DNA of 64,000 nucleotides from Devosia lucknowensis (lineage in GTDB: Bacteria; Pseudomonadota; Alphaproteobacteria; Rhizobiales; Devosiaceae): assembly GCF_900177655.1 (NCBI RefSeq), contig NZ_FXWK01000002.1, positions 620,001 to 684,000 on the forward strand, given 5' to 3'. Position numbers and translations under genes: made by a program. Below the pieces are notes generated by a model. It saw only the letters and a list, made by a program, of their open reading frames with translations. It was not told where the DNA came from and searched no databases. Shown piece by piece: positions 27,701-37,091 of the stretch; within the stretch, counting starts at the first letter, position 1; each line of letters starts with the position of its first letter.

Positions 27701-27845
27701 GGCGCGGCCTTTCGCGTGGAACCTGTTGCGGTTCCCGTAGTCATCAATTGTGGCAATTCTTATCAGGGGATGGACGCGAGGGCAAAGAGGCGCCCCCACA
27801 ATCCACACTCCCAGTGAGCGTCACCATCCGGCTAGAAATGGAGAC

Positions 27846-28670
27846 CTATGCTCTTGCCCGCTTTACGCCCGCCGCCAGATCGGCCACGAGGTCACGGACT
27901 GCTCCGACCGTCTTTTCCGTCGCCTTTCCATCGACCAGCGACTTGGCAACGGCATCGACCAGGACGGTGCCCACGACCACGCCATCGGAGTGCTTGCCGA
28001 TTTCGGCGGCGTCCTCGGCGGTCTTGATACCAAAGCCAACGGCAACGGGAAGGCTCGTGTGGCTCTTGATGCGTTCGACGGCCTCGCCCACAGCGGCACG
28101 CGACTTGATCGCCGCCCCGGTCACCCCGGTCATGGAAACGTAGTAGACGAAGCCCGACGTGTTTTCGAGCACAACGGGCAGGCGCCGATCATCGGTGGTC
28201 GGGGTGGTGAGGCGAATGAAATTGAGGCCCGCCTTGAGCGCGGGAATGCAGAGTTCGTCATCCTCCTCCGCCGGCAGGTCGACGATGATGAGGCCATCGA
28301 CACCCGCCTGCCTGGCGGCCGCGATGAAGCGCTCGACGCCGAAGGAATAGATCGGATTGTAGTAACCCATGATGACGATGGGCGTGGCATCATCCTTGCG
28401 GCGGAACTCCTCGACCATGCCGAGAACGCCGAGAAGTGTCTGGCCTTGCGCCAGCGCACGCTGGGCCGCCATCTGGATGACGACGCCGTCGGCCATCGGG
28501 TCGGAGAAGGGCAGGCCAAGCTCGATCACGTCGGCGCCTGCCTGCGGGAGCGCATTGAGAATGGCCTGGCTGGTGGCGAGGTCCGGATCGCCACCCATGA
28601 CATAGGTGACGAGGGCAGGCCGGTTGTCGGCTTTGCAGGCCGCGAAGCGGGCGTCGATACGCGAAGTCAT
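27846..28670 (-). CDS. trpA: Tryptophan synthase alpha subunit
   Basis: A 274-residue TIM-barrel that splits indole-3-glycerol phosphate and channels indole to TrpB. The catalytic glutamate lies in [13 protein letters not shown] and the aspartate in [19 protein letters not shown] and VGFGIKT bind phosphate. The start codon overlaps the trpB stop by one base (TAATG), so translation is coupled. No leader peptide or attenuator was seen for the trpFBA group. Confidence 0.96.
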   Translation of the reverse strand: MTSRIDARFAACKADNRPALVTYVMGGDPDLATSQAILNALPQAGADVIELGLPFSDPMADGVVIQMAAQRALAQGQTLLGVLGMVEEFRRKDDATPIVIMGYYNPIYSFGVERFIAAARQAGVDGLIIVDLPAEEDDELCIPALKAGLNFIRLTTPTTDDRRLPVVLENTSGFVYYVSMTGVTGAAIKSRAAVGEAVERIKSHTSLPVAVGFGIKTAEDAAEIGKHSDGVVVGTVLVDAVAKSLVDGKATEKTVGAVRDLVADLAAGVKRARA

Positions 28671-29890
28671 TATTTCAGCAGCCCCAGATATTTGCCGACG
28701 CTTTCCACGTCCTTGTCGCCGCGCCCCGAGAGGCACAGCACGACCGACTGATCCTTGCTCATGGTTGGCGCGAGCTTGATGACCTGCGCCAGGCCATGCG
28801 CCGATTCCAGCGCCGGAATGATGCCCTCGGTGCGGGTCAGCAGCTGGAAGGCGTCGAGCGCTTCCTGGTCGGTGATCGGCACATAGGTGACGCGCTTGGT
28901 GTCGTGCAGCCAGGAATGCTCGGGGCCGACGCCGGGATAGTCGAGGCCCGCCGAGATCGAGTGACCCTCCAGAATCTGACCGTCGGCATCCTGGAGCAGA
29001 TAGGTGCGGTTGCCATGCAGCACGCCGGGACGGCCGCCGGTCATCGAGGCGGCATGGCCGTTTTCCACGTCGATGCCGTGGCCGCCGGCCTCGGCGCCGT
29101 AGATCGCCACTTCAGGGTCGTCGAGAAAGGCGTGGAAGGTGCCGATGGCATTGGAGCCACCGCCGACACAGGCAACGACGGCGTCGGGCAGCTTGCCCTC
29201 GGCCTCGTGGAACTGCGCCTTGAGTTCGGTGCCGATGACCGACTGGAAGTCGCGCACCATTTCCGGATAGGGATGCGGGCCGGCCGCCGTGCCGATCAGG
29301 TAGTAGGTCGAATCGACATTGGTGACCCAGTCGCGCAGGGCCTCGTTCATGGCGTCCTTGAGCGTACCGGCGCCGGCCGTCACCGGCCGCACTTCGGCAC
29401 CCAGCATCTTCATGCGCAGCACATTGGGCATCTGCCGCTCGACATCGGTCGCGCCCATGAAGATGGTGCAGGGCAAGTCGAACTTGGCACATACAGTGGC
29501 CGTGGCCACGCCATGCTGGCCGGCGCCGGTTTCGGCGATGACGCGGGTCTTGCCCATGCGCTTGGCGAGCAGGATCTGCCCAAGGCAATTGTTGATCTTG
29601 TGCGAGCCGGTGTGGTTGAGCTCCTCGCGCTTGAGCCAGACCTTCGCACCACCCAGATGCCCGGTCAGCCGCTCGGCGAAATACAGCGGGCTCGGACGGC
29701 CGGTATAGTGGACGGCGAGGTCCTCGAGCTCAGCCTTGTAGGCCGGATCATCCTTGGCGGCGCGGTATTCGCGCTCGAGATCGAGGATGAGAGGCATCAG
29801 GGTTTCGGCGACGAACCGGCCGCCATAGATGCCGAAACGCCCATGCTCATCGGGGCCGTTGCGCAGGGAATTGGTGTTTTGCATGCTCAA
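28670..29890 (-). CDS. trpB: Tryptophan synthase beta subunit
   Basis: A 406-residue PLP enzyme that condenses indole with serine. The PLP lysine is K98 in HTGSHKINN; the phosphate loop is [10 protein letters not shown]. Length and all landmarks are normal. A second ATG two codons in (MQNTN) is an alternative start. It follows trpF after 52 bases and overlaps trpA by one base. Confidence 0.97.
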   Translation of the reverse strand: MSMQNTNSLRNGPDEHGRFGIYGGRFVAETLMPLILDLEREYRAAKDDPAYKAELEDLAVHYTGRPSPLYFAERLTGHLGGAKVWLKREELNHTGSHKINNCLGQILLAKRMGKTRVIAETGAGQHGVATATVCAKFDLPCTIFMGATDVERQMPNVLRMKMLGAEVRPVTAGAGTLKDAMNEALRDWVTNVDSTYYLIGTAAGPHPYPEMVRDFQSVIGTELKAQFHEAEGKLPDAVVACVGGGSNAIGTFHAFLDDPEVAIYGAEAGGHGIDVENGHAASMTGGRPGVLHGNRTYLLQDADGQILEGHSISAGLDYPGVGPEHSWLHDTKRVTYVPITDQEALDAFQLLTRTEGIIPALESAHGLAQVIKLAPTMSKDQSVVLCLSGRGDKDVESVGKYLGLLK

Positions 29891-29942
29891 TCCGAAATCC
29901 TCCCACGAAGTCCGGGAGGACCCCTGGCCTATGATTTGACCG

Positions 29943-30590
29943 TCAGACAGCGGCTCTGGCGTTGCGGATGAACGCCTCGATCAGCCGCTTGTCCTTGACG
30001 CCGGGCGCCCGTTCCACGCCTGAGGACACATCCACACCCAAGGGCTTCACGCGGTTTATGGCCTCGGCGACGTTGTCGGGCGTCAGGCCCCCGGAAAGCA
30101 TGAAGGGCAGGGATGGGTCAAGGGCATCGAGCAGCGACCAGTCGAAGCTTTCACCCAATCCGCCGGGCCGGTCGGCCCCCTTCGGAGGCTTGGCATCGAG
30201 CAGCACCCGGTCGGCTACTTCGCTGAACTCGGCCACCCTGGCGACGTCCTCTGCCCCGCCGATCGGCAGGGCTTTCATGATTTCGACCCCGGCCTCGGCA
30301 CGGATGGCTTCGACCCGGTGGGGCGTTTCAGGCCCGTGCAGCTGGATCCAGTCCGGCCCGAGCGCCGCGACTTCGGCAACGCAGCTGTTGTCCGGGTTGA
30401 CCAAGACTACGCAGCTTTCGATGCGGCCGCGCGCAGCCGATATCAGGCCACCAAGGTCATCGATGGAAACATGTCGCGGGGAGCGCTGGAAATGCATGAA
30501 GCCCACCATGTCGGCGCCTGCCGCAATGGCGACGTCGAGCATGTCATAGGTCTTGATGCCGCAGATTTTGACGATCAAGGGATCGGCCAT
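29943..30590 (-). CDS. trpF: Phosphoribosylanthranilate isomerase
   Basis: A 215-residue TIM-barrel performing the Amadori rearrangement in tryptophan synthesis. The catalytic cysteine is in VKICGIKT near the start and the general-acid aspartate in VDVSSGVE near the end. It opens the trpF-trpB-trpA group, the usual split arrangement in alphaproteobacteria where trpE, trpD and trpC are elsewhere. Confidence 0.95.
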   Translation of the reverse strand: MADPLIVKICGIKTYDMLDVAIAAGADMVGFMHFQRSPRHVSIDDLGGLISAARGRIESCVVLVNPDNSCVAEVAALGPDWIQLHGPETPHRVEAIRAEAGVEIMKALPIGGAEDVARVAEFSEVADRVLLDAKPPKGADRPGGLGESFDWSLLDALDPSLPFMLSGGLTPDNVAEAINRVKPLGVDVSSGVERAPGVKDKRLIEAFIRNARAAV

Positions 30591-30647
30591 AGTCAGTTTG
30601 GGCTCAACGGAACGGGGAGAATGAGGCTAGCTGCACTGCGCCGTCCA

Positions 30648-31007
30648 CTATCGCAGTTCGAGCAGATCATCGACTTCGGCCTGCTGGCCCGAGCCGGCCT
30701 GGCTGCTGCGCCGCTGGCTTTCGAGCTCATGGGACAGCACCTGGGCTTCACGACGCCAATGGCGTTCGCTGCGGCGATGCGCTCCCTGCGCGAACCAGCT
30801 CGCGACACCACCGAGCAGCACGCCGACCAGCAGCACGACATAGAGAACCACGAAGAGCGGGATGCCGTATCCGGCAGTATCACCCTCAACGGGTTGAACG
30901 AATGGATTGACGTTGATGCTGACCAGCTGCCGATTGGCCAGGGCGAAGGCGATCAAAAGCGCGCAAAGCGGCACCAGAACCAGCCAGCCGACGATTTTGT
31001 TGACCAT
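30648..31007 (-). CDS. LapA domain membrane protein (DUF1049)
   Basis: A 119-residue inner-membrane protein with two hydrophobic segments (about 4-26 and 48-70) and a basic, Glu/Gln-rich cytoplasmic tail, matching LipopolysaccharideAssemblyA/DUF1049 proteins. The family is linked to LPS assembly in E. coli. The ATG at 31007 has GGA seven bases upstream; a TTG four codons earlier is less likely. Its place after ihfB is common in proteobacteria. Confidence 0.82.
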   Translation of the reverse strand: MVNKIVGWLVLVPLCALLIAFALANRQLVSINVNPFVQPVEGDTAGYGIPLFVVLYVVLLVGVLLGGVASWFAQGAHRRSERHWRREAQVLSHELESQRRSSQAGSGQQAEVDDLLELR

Positions 31008-31060
31008 GCACTTGTCCAATGAGGCCCTGGCGGCCCCGGTCCCTATGCTGTCGGCGCGGA

Positions 31061-31342
31061 TCAGGAGCGGTTGAGGCGCTCGCGGATTTCCTTGCCGGCC
31101 TTGAATTGCGGCACATATTTTTCACCGACATCGACCTGTTCGCCGGTGCGCGGGTTGCGGCCAACACGGGCCGGGCGATTCTTGACTGAGAACGCCCCGA
31201 AGCCACGCAGTTCCACCCGGTCGCCCCGCGCCATGGCATCCCCGATCTCATCGAGGATCGCATTGACGATATTCTCGATGTCCCGCTGGAACAGGTGCGG
31301 GTTTTCCGCGGCGAGCTTCTCGACGAGTTCGGACTTGATCAT
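31061..31342 (-). CDS. ihfB: Integration host factor beta subunit
   Basis: A 93-residue HU-family DNA-bending protein that works as a heterodimer with IhfA. The start [10 protein letters not shown], the central RGFGAFSV and the arm GRNPRTGE with the intercalating proline are all present. IHF assists sigma-54 promoters and chromosome organisation. A GGAG ribosome binding site lies upstream of the ATG at 31342. It sits between sppA and lapA, close to rpsA, a conserved order. Confidence 0.95.
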   Translation of the reverse strand: MIKSELVEKLAAENPHLFQRDIENIVNAILDEIGDAMARGDRVELRGFGAFSVKNRPARVGRNPRTGEQVDVGEKYVPQFKAGKEIRERLNRS

Positions 31343-31372
31343 CAAAGGCTCCGGTGTCGACCCTGGCTCATG

Positions 31373-32311
31373 TCAGGGCGTGCCTGCAACCTGCCAAAGC
31401 GAGACCAAACCGTCAAGCATCACAACGCTTTCGGCCGGCAGGCCGATGGCGCTGCGCATAGACGTGCCGAGGAGGTTGCCGACCCAGCCGAAGTCGTTTC
31501 CCTGAGGCGGCCACACGGTAACAATTCTCGTATCCTTGTCGACACCGCGTTCGCTCTCGAGCCAGGCCAGCGCCTCGAACTCACCACCGGTCGCATCGAT
31601 GAGCCCGGTCTCGACGCCGGCCCGGCCCGTCATGATGCGTCCATCGGCCAAAGCCAGTGTTTGCGGGCGCGTCAGGCCCCTGCGTTCGGCCACGATATCG
31701 ACGAACCAGGCAAAACTGTCCTCGACCAGTTCGGTGATGGACTGCCGCGGCGCGCCTTCGAGAGGCTCGTTGAAATCGGGCTCTGCCTTGAGCGGGCCGG
31801 AGGCGACCTTGTCGAGATCGACGCCGATCGTGTCGAGCAGCTTGCCGGCATTGACGTGCTGATACAGCACGCCGATGGAGCCTACGATCGAGAGCCGACG
31901 GGCGAAAATGTGATCGGTCGCGATCGCCGTCATGTAGGCGGCCGAGGCGCCGAGCTCGTCGATGGTGGAAACAACCGGCTTGGCAGCCGAGAGGCGCCGC
32001 AGGTCATCGTAGAGCTCCTCACCACCGGCCGTGGTGCCGCCTGGTGAGTTGATCGCGACGATGACGGCCTTGATCGCGTCGTCCTCGATCAGCTCGCTGA
32101 TGACCTTGGACCTCGCCGCATCGGTCATGATCGTGCCCGAAACGACGATGCGCGCGATGCGATCCCCGCCCACCTGATCGGGAAGCGCGAAGCGTCCGAC
32201 CAGCGCGAGGATAGCGATGACGGCTGCAACGAGCGCCAGGATGCGCCAGAGCCCGCGCGAGCGGCGGTAGCGATCGGCAGCGAGAATGTCGTGGTGCATC
32301 TGGTTGGTCAC
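31373..32311 (-). CDS. sppA: Signal peptide peptidase SppA, short form
   Basis: A 312-residue S49 serine protease anchored by one helix at about residues 22-42, with its active site outside the cytoplasm. The serine nucleophile is in GASAAY and the catalytic lysine in SGPLKAEPD; INSPGG forms the oxyanion region. This is the half-size SppA36 type, which assembles as an octamer. The start is a GTG preceded by AAGGAG at eight bases; an ATG four codons later is possible. Confidence 0.92.
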   Translation of the reverse strand: MTNQMHHDILAADRYRRSRGLWRILALVAAVIAILALVGRFALPDQVGGDRIARIVVSGTIMTDAARSKVISELIEDDAIKAVIVAINSPGGTTAGGEELYDDLRRLSAAKPVVSTIDELGASAAYMTAIATDHIFARRLSIVGSIGVLYQHVNAGKLLDTIGVDLDKVASGPLKAEPDFNEPLEGAPRQSITELVEDSFAWFVDIVAERRGLTRPQTLALADGRIMTGRAGVETGLIDATGGEFEALAWLESERGVDKDTRIVTVWPPQGNDFGWVGNLLGTSMRSAIGLPAESVVMLDGLVSLWQVAGTP

Positions 32312-32370
32312 AGGTCCGGCTCCTTGGCTGATCAGGAGCTAGCCGGACCGACACCGGTTTGGCAACTCGC

Positions 32371-32880
32371 CTAGGTCAGCGGTTTGACCATGTAACGTGC
32401 GGCATCTTCGTAGGCGGCCAGTTTGCCGGCGAGATCGGGGCGATCCTCGCATGCAAATCCCCGCTTCTCCCAGAACCCGACCGAGCCGTTGACGGCAACG
32501 AGGCTCATCGTGGGGAAGCCCATGGCGATGGCGTGCTTGGTCAGGGCATCAACGATCTTTCCGGCCGCGCCGACGCCACGGGTCAGCGGCAGCAGGGCAA
32601 GGTCGTGGATATAGTAGGTGTCGGCCGGTTCGGGCAGCGAGCCCAGCATGGTGTCGAGCGCCGGCAGTGAGCCGGAGGTCCAGGGATGGCTCAGCACGTA
32701 GCCCGCGGGCTTTTCGGAGACTTCCAGCAGATAGCAGCCATTGCGATAGAGCGTGTATTTTTCCTCGAGCACCGGTTGGGACTCGAAGAAGCCCGGATGC
32801 ACGCGGTTGGCGATGTCGGACACCGCGCCGATGTCGTAGCCGCTCATGGCGCGCCAGGCGACGTCACGAAACTGGATCAT
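32371..32880 (-). CDS. GNAT family N-acetyltransferase
   Basis: A 169-residue acetyltransferase fold with the acetyl-CoA loop in LPLTRGVGAAGKIVDAL and the terminal beta-bulge segment VAVNGSVGFWEKRGF. The substrate is unknown. It lies between rpsA and sppA on the same strand; conserved function with the neighbours is not implied. An internal ATG at residue 12 (MSGYD) is an alternative start. Confidence 0.8.
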   Translation of the reverse strand: MIQFRDVAWRAMSGYDIGAVSDIANRVHPGFFESQPVLEEKYTLYRNGCYLLEVSEKPAGYVLSHPWTSGSLPALDTMLGSLPEPADTYYIHDLALLPLTRGVGAAGKIVDALTKHAIAMGFPTMSLVAVNGSVGFWEKRGFACEDRPDLAGKLAAYEDAARYMVKPLT

Positions 32881-32903
32881 GGATCAGACTATTCCATAAG
32901 CAA

Positions 32904-32928
32904 CGACCCGCACCGAAGGCGCGGGTCG
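32904..32928 (-). terminator. Hairpin downstream of rpsA
   Basis: CGACCCGC pairs with GCGGGTCG around a nine-base loop, 27 bases after the rpsA stop codon on the minus strand. The T-run after it is weak, so partial termination before the GNAT gene is the likely effect. Confidence 0.6.
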
Positions 32929-32954
32929 CATGGATCTATGAAAAGACCAGACGA

Positions 32955-34661
32955 TTACTTCTCGTCGCGGCCCTTGAGGGCAGCGCCCAGGATGTCGCCG
33001 AGCGAAGCACCCGAGTCGGACGAACCGAAGTTGGCCACGGCTTCGCGCTCTTCGGCGATTTCGAGCGCCTTGATCGAGAGCTGGATGCGGCCGGTCTTGC
33101 GGTCGTACTGGGTGACGCGCGCGTCGACCTTCTCGCCCTTGGAGAAACGCTCCGGACGCTGGTCGTTGCGGTCGCGGCTGAGGTCGGCGCGACGGATGAA
33201 CGCGGTGACGTCGCTGTCGGCGATGCGCACTTCGATGCCACCGTCGTTGACTTCAACGACTTCGGTGGTGACGACTGCGTTCTTGCGCAGGCCCGAACCA
33301 TCCGAAGAGCCCGTATCGGCCAGGTCGTCGGCAGCGAGCTGCTTGATACCGAGCGAGATTCGTTCCTTCTCGACGTCGACGTCGAGAACCTTGGCCTTGA
33401 CCATGTCGCCACGGTTGTAGTCGTCGAGAGCGACTTCACCGGACTTCTGCCAGTCGAGGTCGGAGAGGTGAACCATGCCGTCCACATCGCCTTCGAGGCC
33501 GATGAACAGACCGAATTCGGTCTTGTTCTTGACTTCGCCTTCGATGGTGGAGCCAACCGGGTTCTTCTCGGCGAAAGCTTCCCACGGGTTCTGCAGGGTC
33601 TGCTTGAGACCGAGCGAGATGCGGCGCTTGTCCGGATCGACTTCGAGCACGACGACGTCGACTTCCTGCGAAGTCGAGACGATCTTGCCAGGATGGACGT
33701 TCTTCTTGGTCCAGCTCATTTCCGAGACGTGGATCAGGCCTTCGATGCCCGGCTCGAGCTCGACGAACGCACCGTAGTCGGTGATGTTGGTCACGCGACC
33801 AGTGAACTTGGCGTTGATCGGGTACTTCGCCTCGATGCCTTCCCACGGATCGGACTGGAGCTGCTTCATGCCCAGGCTGATGCGGTGCGACTCGTGGTTG
33901 ATGCGGACGATCTGGACCTTGATGGTCTCGCCGATCGTGAGCACTTCGGACGGGTGGTTGACGCGACGCCATGCGATGTCGGTGACGTGCAGCAGGCCGT
34001 CGATGCCGCCGAGGTCAACGAACGCACCGTAGTCGGTGATGTTCTTGACCACGCCGTCGACAACCTGGCCTTCTTCGAGCTGCTGGACGATTTCCGAACG
34101 CTGCTCGGCGCGCGATTCTTCAAGGATAGCGCGACGCGAAACGACGATATTGCCGCGACGCTTGTCCATCTTGAGGATCTGGAACGGCTGCGGCACGTTC
34201 ATGAGCGGAGCGATATCGCGGATCGGACGGATGTCGACCTGCGAACGCGGCAGGAAGGCCACGGCGCCTTCGAGGTCGACGGTGAAGCCACCCTTGACCT
34301 GGTTGAAGATCGTACCTTCGACGCGCTCGTTGGCGTTGTACTTCTCTTCGAGCTTGACCCAGCTCTCTTCGCGGCGAGCCTTCTCGCGCGACAGGACAGC
34401 CTCGCCGGCAGCGTTCTCGACGCGGTCGACATAGACTTCCACTTCCGAGCCGACGGTGATGGTGCCGTCGCGGCCGGCCTGGCCGAATTCCTTCAGCGGC
34501 ACGCGGCCTTCAGTCTTGAGACCCACGTCGATGATCGCGAGGTCTTTTTCGATCGCTACGACGCGGCCCTTGACGACATTGCCTTCAGCGGCATCGTTGT
34601 CGACAAAGCTGTCGAGGAGCATCGATTCAAAATCGTCTTTCGTCACAGTCTGCTGTGCCAA
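32955..34661 (-). CDS. rpsA: 30S ribosomal protein S1
   Basis: A 568-residue translation protein built from six S1 OB-fold repeats that binds mRNA leaders on the small subunit. Repeat hallmarks such as NITDYGAFVDLGG, NITDYGAFVELEP and KTEFGLFIGLEG are obvious. The C-terminal tail contains LGDILGAAL. It follows cmk after a gap of about 185 bases, the classical order, and is strongly expressed, which explains long antisense open frames. Confidence 0.98.
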   Translation of the reverse strand: MAQQTVTKDDFESMLLDSFVDNDAAEGNVVKGRVVAIEKDLAIIDVGLKTEGRVPLKEFGQAGRDGTITVGSEVEVYVDRVENAAGEAVLSREKARREESWVKLEEKYNANERVEGTIFNQVKGGFTVDLEGAVAFLPRSQVDIRPIRDIAPLMNVPQPFQILKMDKRRGNIVVSRRAILEESRAEQRSEIVQQLEEGQVVDGVVKNITDYGAFVDLGGIDGLLHVTDIAWRRVNHPSEVLTIGETIKVQIVRINHESHRISLGMKQLQSDPWEGIEAKYPINAKFTGRVTNITDYGAFVELEPGIEGLIHVSEMSWTKKNVHPGKIVSTSQEVDVVVLEVDPDKRRISLGLKQTLQNPWEAFAEKNPVGSTIEGEVKNKTEFGLFIGLEGDVDGMVHLSDLDWQKSGEVALDDYNRGDMVKAKVLDVDVEKERISLGIKQLAADDLADTGSSDGSGLRKNAVVTTEVVEVNDGGIEVRIADSDVTAFIRRADLSRDRNDQRPERFSKGEKVDARVTQYDRKTGRIQLSIKALEIAEEREAVANFGSSDSGASLGDILGAALKGRDEK

Positions 34662-34845
34662 ACTTTTTCTCCATTGCGCCGGTCGTTGAGGGTTGCTGAT
34701 CCTGTCTCGTCACGGGTCCGCTTCAGCAAAAGCCAAAGCCGGCGCACGGAGCACCGCTCTTCGAATAACAGGATGATCTTTGGTCCGGGCCAGCGAATGG
34801 TCCGATTGACGCGAAGGCCAGTCCCAAGGAGGAAATTAGGAGGCG

Positions 34846-35487
34846 TCAGCCCCCTGCCTTGAGCGCCATGACCCGATCGACAATCTCGATGGCAGCGCGG
34901 AGTGCGGCCTCTATACTCATTTGCGTAGTATCGAGCAAGTGCGCGTCTCGCGCTTTGTAGAAGCCGCCATTGGGATTGAGCATGTCGCGCGCGTCGCGCT
35001 CCTCGATCTGGTGGAACAGCGCGTAGCGATCGACGGCGACGCCGCGCGCCTCGAGCTGGCGCGCCCGCCGCTCCATGCGCGCCTTGCTGTCCGCCTGGAT
35101 GAAGAGCTTCACATCCGCGTCCGGGCAGATCTTGGTGCCGATGTCGCGACCATCGAGCACGGCGCCGCGCGGCTGTAGGGCGAAGTCGCGCTGGAAATCG
35201 AACAGTGCCGTACGCACCTGGGCAATCACGGCCACCTTGGACGCAAGCACGCCCGTTTCGGCCGCCGTCAGCGCATCGAGATCGGTCAACTGCGTAGCAT
35301 CAAGCGCCTGCGCCGCGGCAATGGCGGCGGCCTCGAACTCCGGCCTATCCACGGTTTCGGCCGCTGCCAGGCCCACGGCGCGATACAGCAGGCCGGTGTC
35401 GAGGTGCGGCAGGCCATAGTGACGGGCAAGGCCGGTGGCCAGAGTGCCCTTGCCCGATGCGGCTGGTCCGTCGACGGCGATGATCAT
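34846..35487 (-). CDS. cmk: Cytidylate kinase
   Basis: A 213-residue (d)CMP kinase. The P-loop is GPAASGKGT (residues 7-15), followed by HLDTGLLYRAVG; DGRDIGTKICPDAD and RRARQLEARG complete the family pattern. The chosen ATG has AGAGG upstream; another ATG nine codons earlier is possible. The reading frame stays open far upstream, but that extension runs antisense to the TIGR02300 gene. aroA, which usually precedes cmk, is missing here. Confidence 0.95.
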   Translation of the reverse strand: MIIAVDGPAASGKGTLATGLARHYGLPHLDTGLLYRAVGLAAAETVDRPEFEAAAIAAAQALDATQLTDLDALTAAETGVLASKVAVIAQVRTALFDFQRDFALQPRGAVLDGRDIGTKICPDADVKLFIQADSKARMERRARQLEARGVAVDRYALFHQIEERDARDMLNPNGGFYKARDAHLLDTTQMSIEAALRAAIEIVDRVMALKAGG

Positions 35488-35610
35488 GGCGCCTCTCGTG
35501 TGATGGTTCGTCATGGCGATAGCGGGCCGGACGGATTGGGGCAAGGGGCCGCACCTGCCGTGCAGCAGGCTCGCGTGGCGGAAGGAGAAGCCCTTGGACG
35601 CATTTTGCGT

Positions 35611-35639
35611 TTGACAGGGCCGGGCTTTGCCCATAACCG
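35611..35639 (+). promoter_or_regulatory. Candidate promoter of the TIGR02300 gene
   Basis: A perfect -35 box TTGACA is followed by 17 bases and TAACCG, about 70 bases before the start codon of the acidic protein. The -10 match is weak. Confidence 0.4.
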
Positions 35640-35706
35640 GACTGACCGAAGCGGGCGCTCGCGGCACATTGCGCCCCACAATTCCCTTTTCGAGAAGGCA
35701 TGAGAC

Positions 35707-36105
35707 ATGGCCAACGAACGCGGTACCAAGCGGACCGATCCCGATACCGGCAAGAAGTTCTACGACCTCAACATGGACCCGATCGTCTCGCCCTATACCG
35801 GCAAGAGCTATCCGCGGTCCTTCTTCGAGCAGCTTACCGGTAAGGCCAGCCCCGCCACGGCGCGCAAGCTGGATGACGAGGACGAGCAGGAAGAAGAAGA
35901 CGAGATCGAGGAAACCGCAGGTCCTGAGATCGTCAGCCTCGAGGAGGCCGACGCCGAAGAGAGCGGCGACGAGGTTCCCGATGACGTCGAGGATGTCGAG
36001 GTCGACGAAGAGCTTGGCGAGGACGAAGATGACGTCTTCCTCGAGGAAGACGAAGACGAGGACGACAGTCTCGGCTTTGACGTCGGCGACGACGAAGATC
36101 GTTGA
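35707..36105 (+). CDS. TIGR02300 family acidic protein
   Basis: A 132-residue protein with the family start MANERGTKR and the FYDLN motif within GKKFYDLNMDPIVSPYTGK, which looks like a small ribbon without cysteines. Residues from about 55 on are almost wholly Asp and Glu and probably disordered. It is found beside aroA/cmk in most alphaproteobacteria; function is unknown. It is divergent from cmk. No signal peptide is seen. Confidence 0.9.
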   Translation: MANERGTKRTDPDTGKKFYDLNMDPIVSPYTGKSYPRSFFEQLTGKASPATARKLDDEDEQEEEDEIEETAGPEIVSLEEADAEESGDEVPDDVEDVEVDEELGEDEDDVFLEEDEDEDDSLGFDVGDDEDR

Positions 36106-36120
36106 TTTGACTTGAGTTTT

Positions 36121-36149
36121 CCTGCCGGGGGCGGTTTTTCCCCGGCGGG
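36121..36149 (+). terminator. GC-rich hairpin after the TIGR02300 gene
   Basis: CCTGCCGGGG and CCCCGGCGGG pair over ten positions with one G-T wobble around a GCGGTTTTT loop. It is followed by ACAAAAAAG rather than T residues, so it may stall polymerase or stabilise the RNA end rather than act as a classical terminator. Confidence 0.45.
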
Positions 36150-36281
36150 ACAAAAAAGTGTCATTTAGGCACTTGCGCCCGGCGAAATCATCCAATAGGT
36201 TCCGCCTCGCTTCGGACGGGCACCGTCCCCGACGAACCCAAAACACCATGCAAGGATGGCGTTTCGCACCTTGTCCGGATG

Positions 36282-36357
<76 letters not shown>

Positions 36358-36442
36358 ATCCTTCCGAACCTTCCCGAGACTGCGTCAATTCGGCAATCAT
36401 TCGAGATTGTGCGGGCGACTGCCTTTGCCTAGTTGATCGGGC

Positions 36443-37045
36443 ATGACCATTCATCCTGCCCGCAGTACTGATCTCGCCATCGATCCCGACATTCTCGGCC
36501 GCTGGTCTTCGCGCTCCTTTACCGGGGAAGCGCTGCCCATATCGGATCTGATGATCATGATCGAGGCGGCCCGCTGGGCGCCTTCCGCCTTCAATGCCCA
36601 GCCCTGGCATTTCATCCATGCGCGGCGCGGCTCGCCATCCTGGGACGGTCTGGTCGCGCTCATCAATCCGTTCAACCGCAGTTGGGCCCAGCATGCTGCG
36701 GCGCTGATTTTCGTGGCCTCGAAGACCACGCGCACCACCTCGACCGGAACCGTTCTGGCCAGCCGGTCGCACTCATTCGACGCCGGTGCGGCCTGGGCGC
36801 TGCTCGCAATGCAGGCGACTAAAATGGGCTGGGCCGTGCACCCGATGCAGGGTTTCGACCAGGAGCAGGCGCCTCAAGTGCTCGGATTACCGGATGGATG
36901 GAAGCTCGAAATCGCCATTGCCGTGGGTCGGCGCGGCGATGGGACGGGCCTTTCCGAGGATCTCAAGGCCCGCGAAAAGCCGAGCCAGCGCAAGCCGATC
37001 ACCGACATATCGAGCGAAGGTCGCTTCCCTCCTGCCCTGATTTGA
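36443..37045 (+). CDS. Nitroreductase family protein
   Basis: A 200-residue flavin-binding NAD(P)H oxidoreductase fold. The FMN phosphate contact RWSSRSF near residue 20 and the AARWAPSAFNAQPWHF stretch are typical, as is GLPDGWKLEIAIAVGR near the C-terminus. The natural substrate is unknown; nitro compounds or quinones are usual for the family. Upstream is the tRNA-Ala gene and downstream the YcaQ-like gene, both on the same strand. Confidence 0.85.
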   Translation: MTIHPARSTDLAIDPDILGRWSSRSFTGEALPISDLMIMIEAARWAPSAFNAQPWHFIHARRGSPSWDGLVALINPFNRSWAQHAAALIFVASKTTRTTSTGTVLASRSHSFDAGAAWALLAMQATKMGWAVHPMQGFDQEQAPQVLGLPDGWKLEIAIAVGRRGDGTGLSEDLKAREKPSQRKPITDISSEGRFPPALI

Positions 37046-37091
37046 CACCCGCTCCTGATCTGACAAGGTCGTCAGACCTCAGGAATCACCC

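Noticed and set aside
32667-34862. 731-codon open frame on the plus strand
   Set aside because: Antisense to rpsA and the GNAT gene; its Asp/Val/Leu repeats mirror the S1 repeats.
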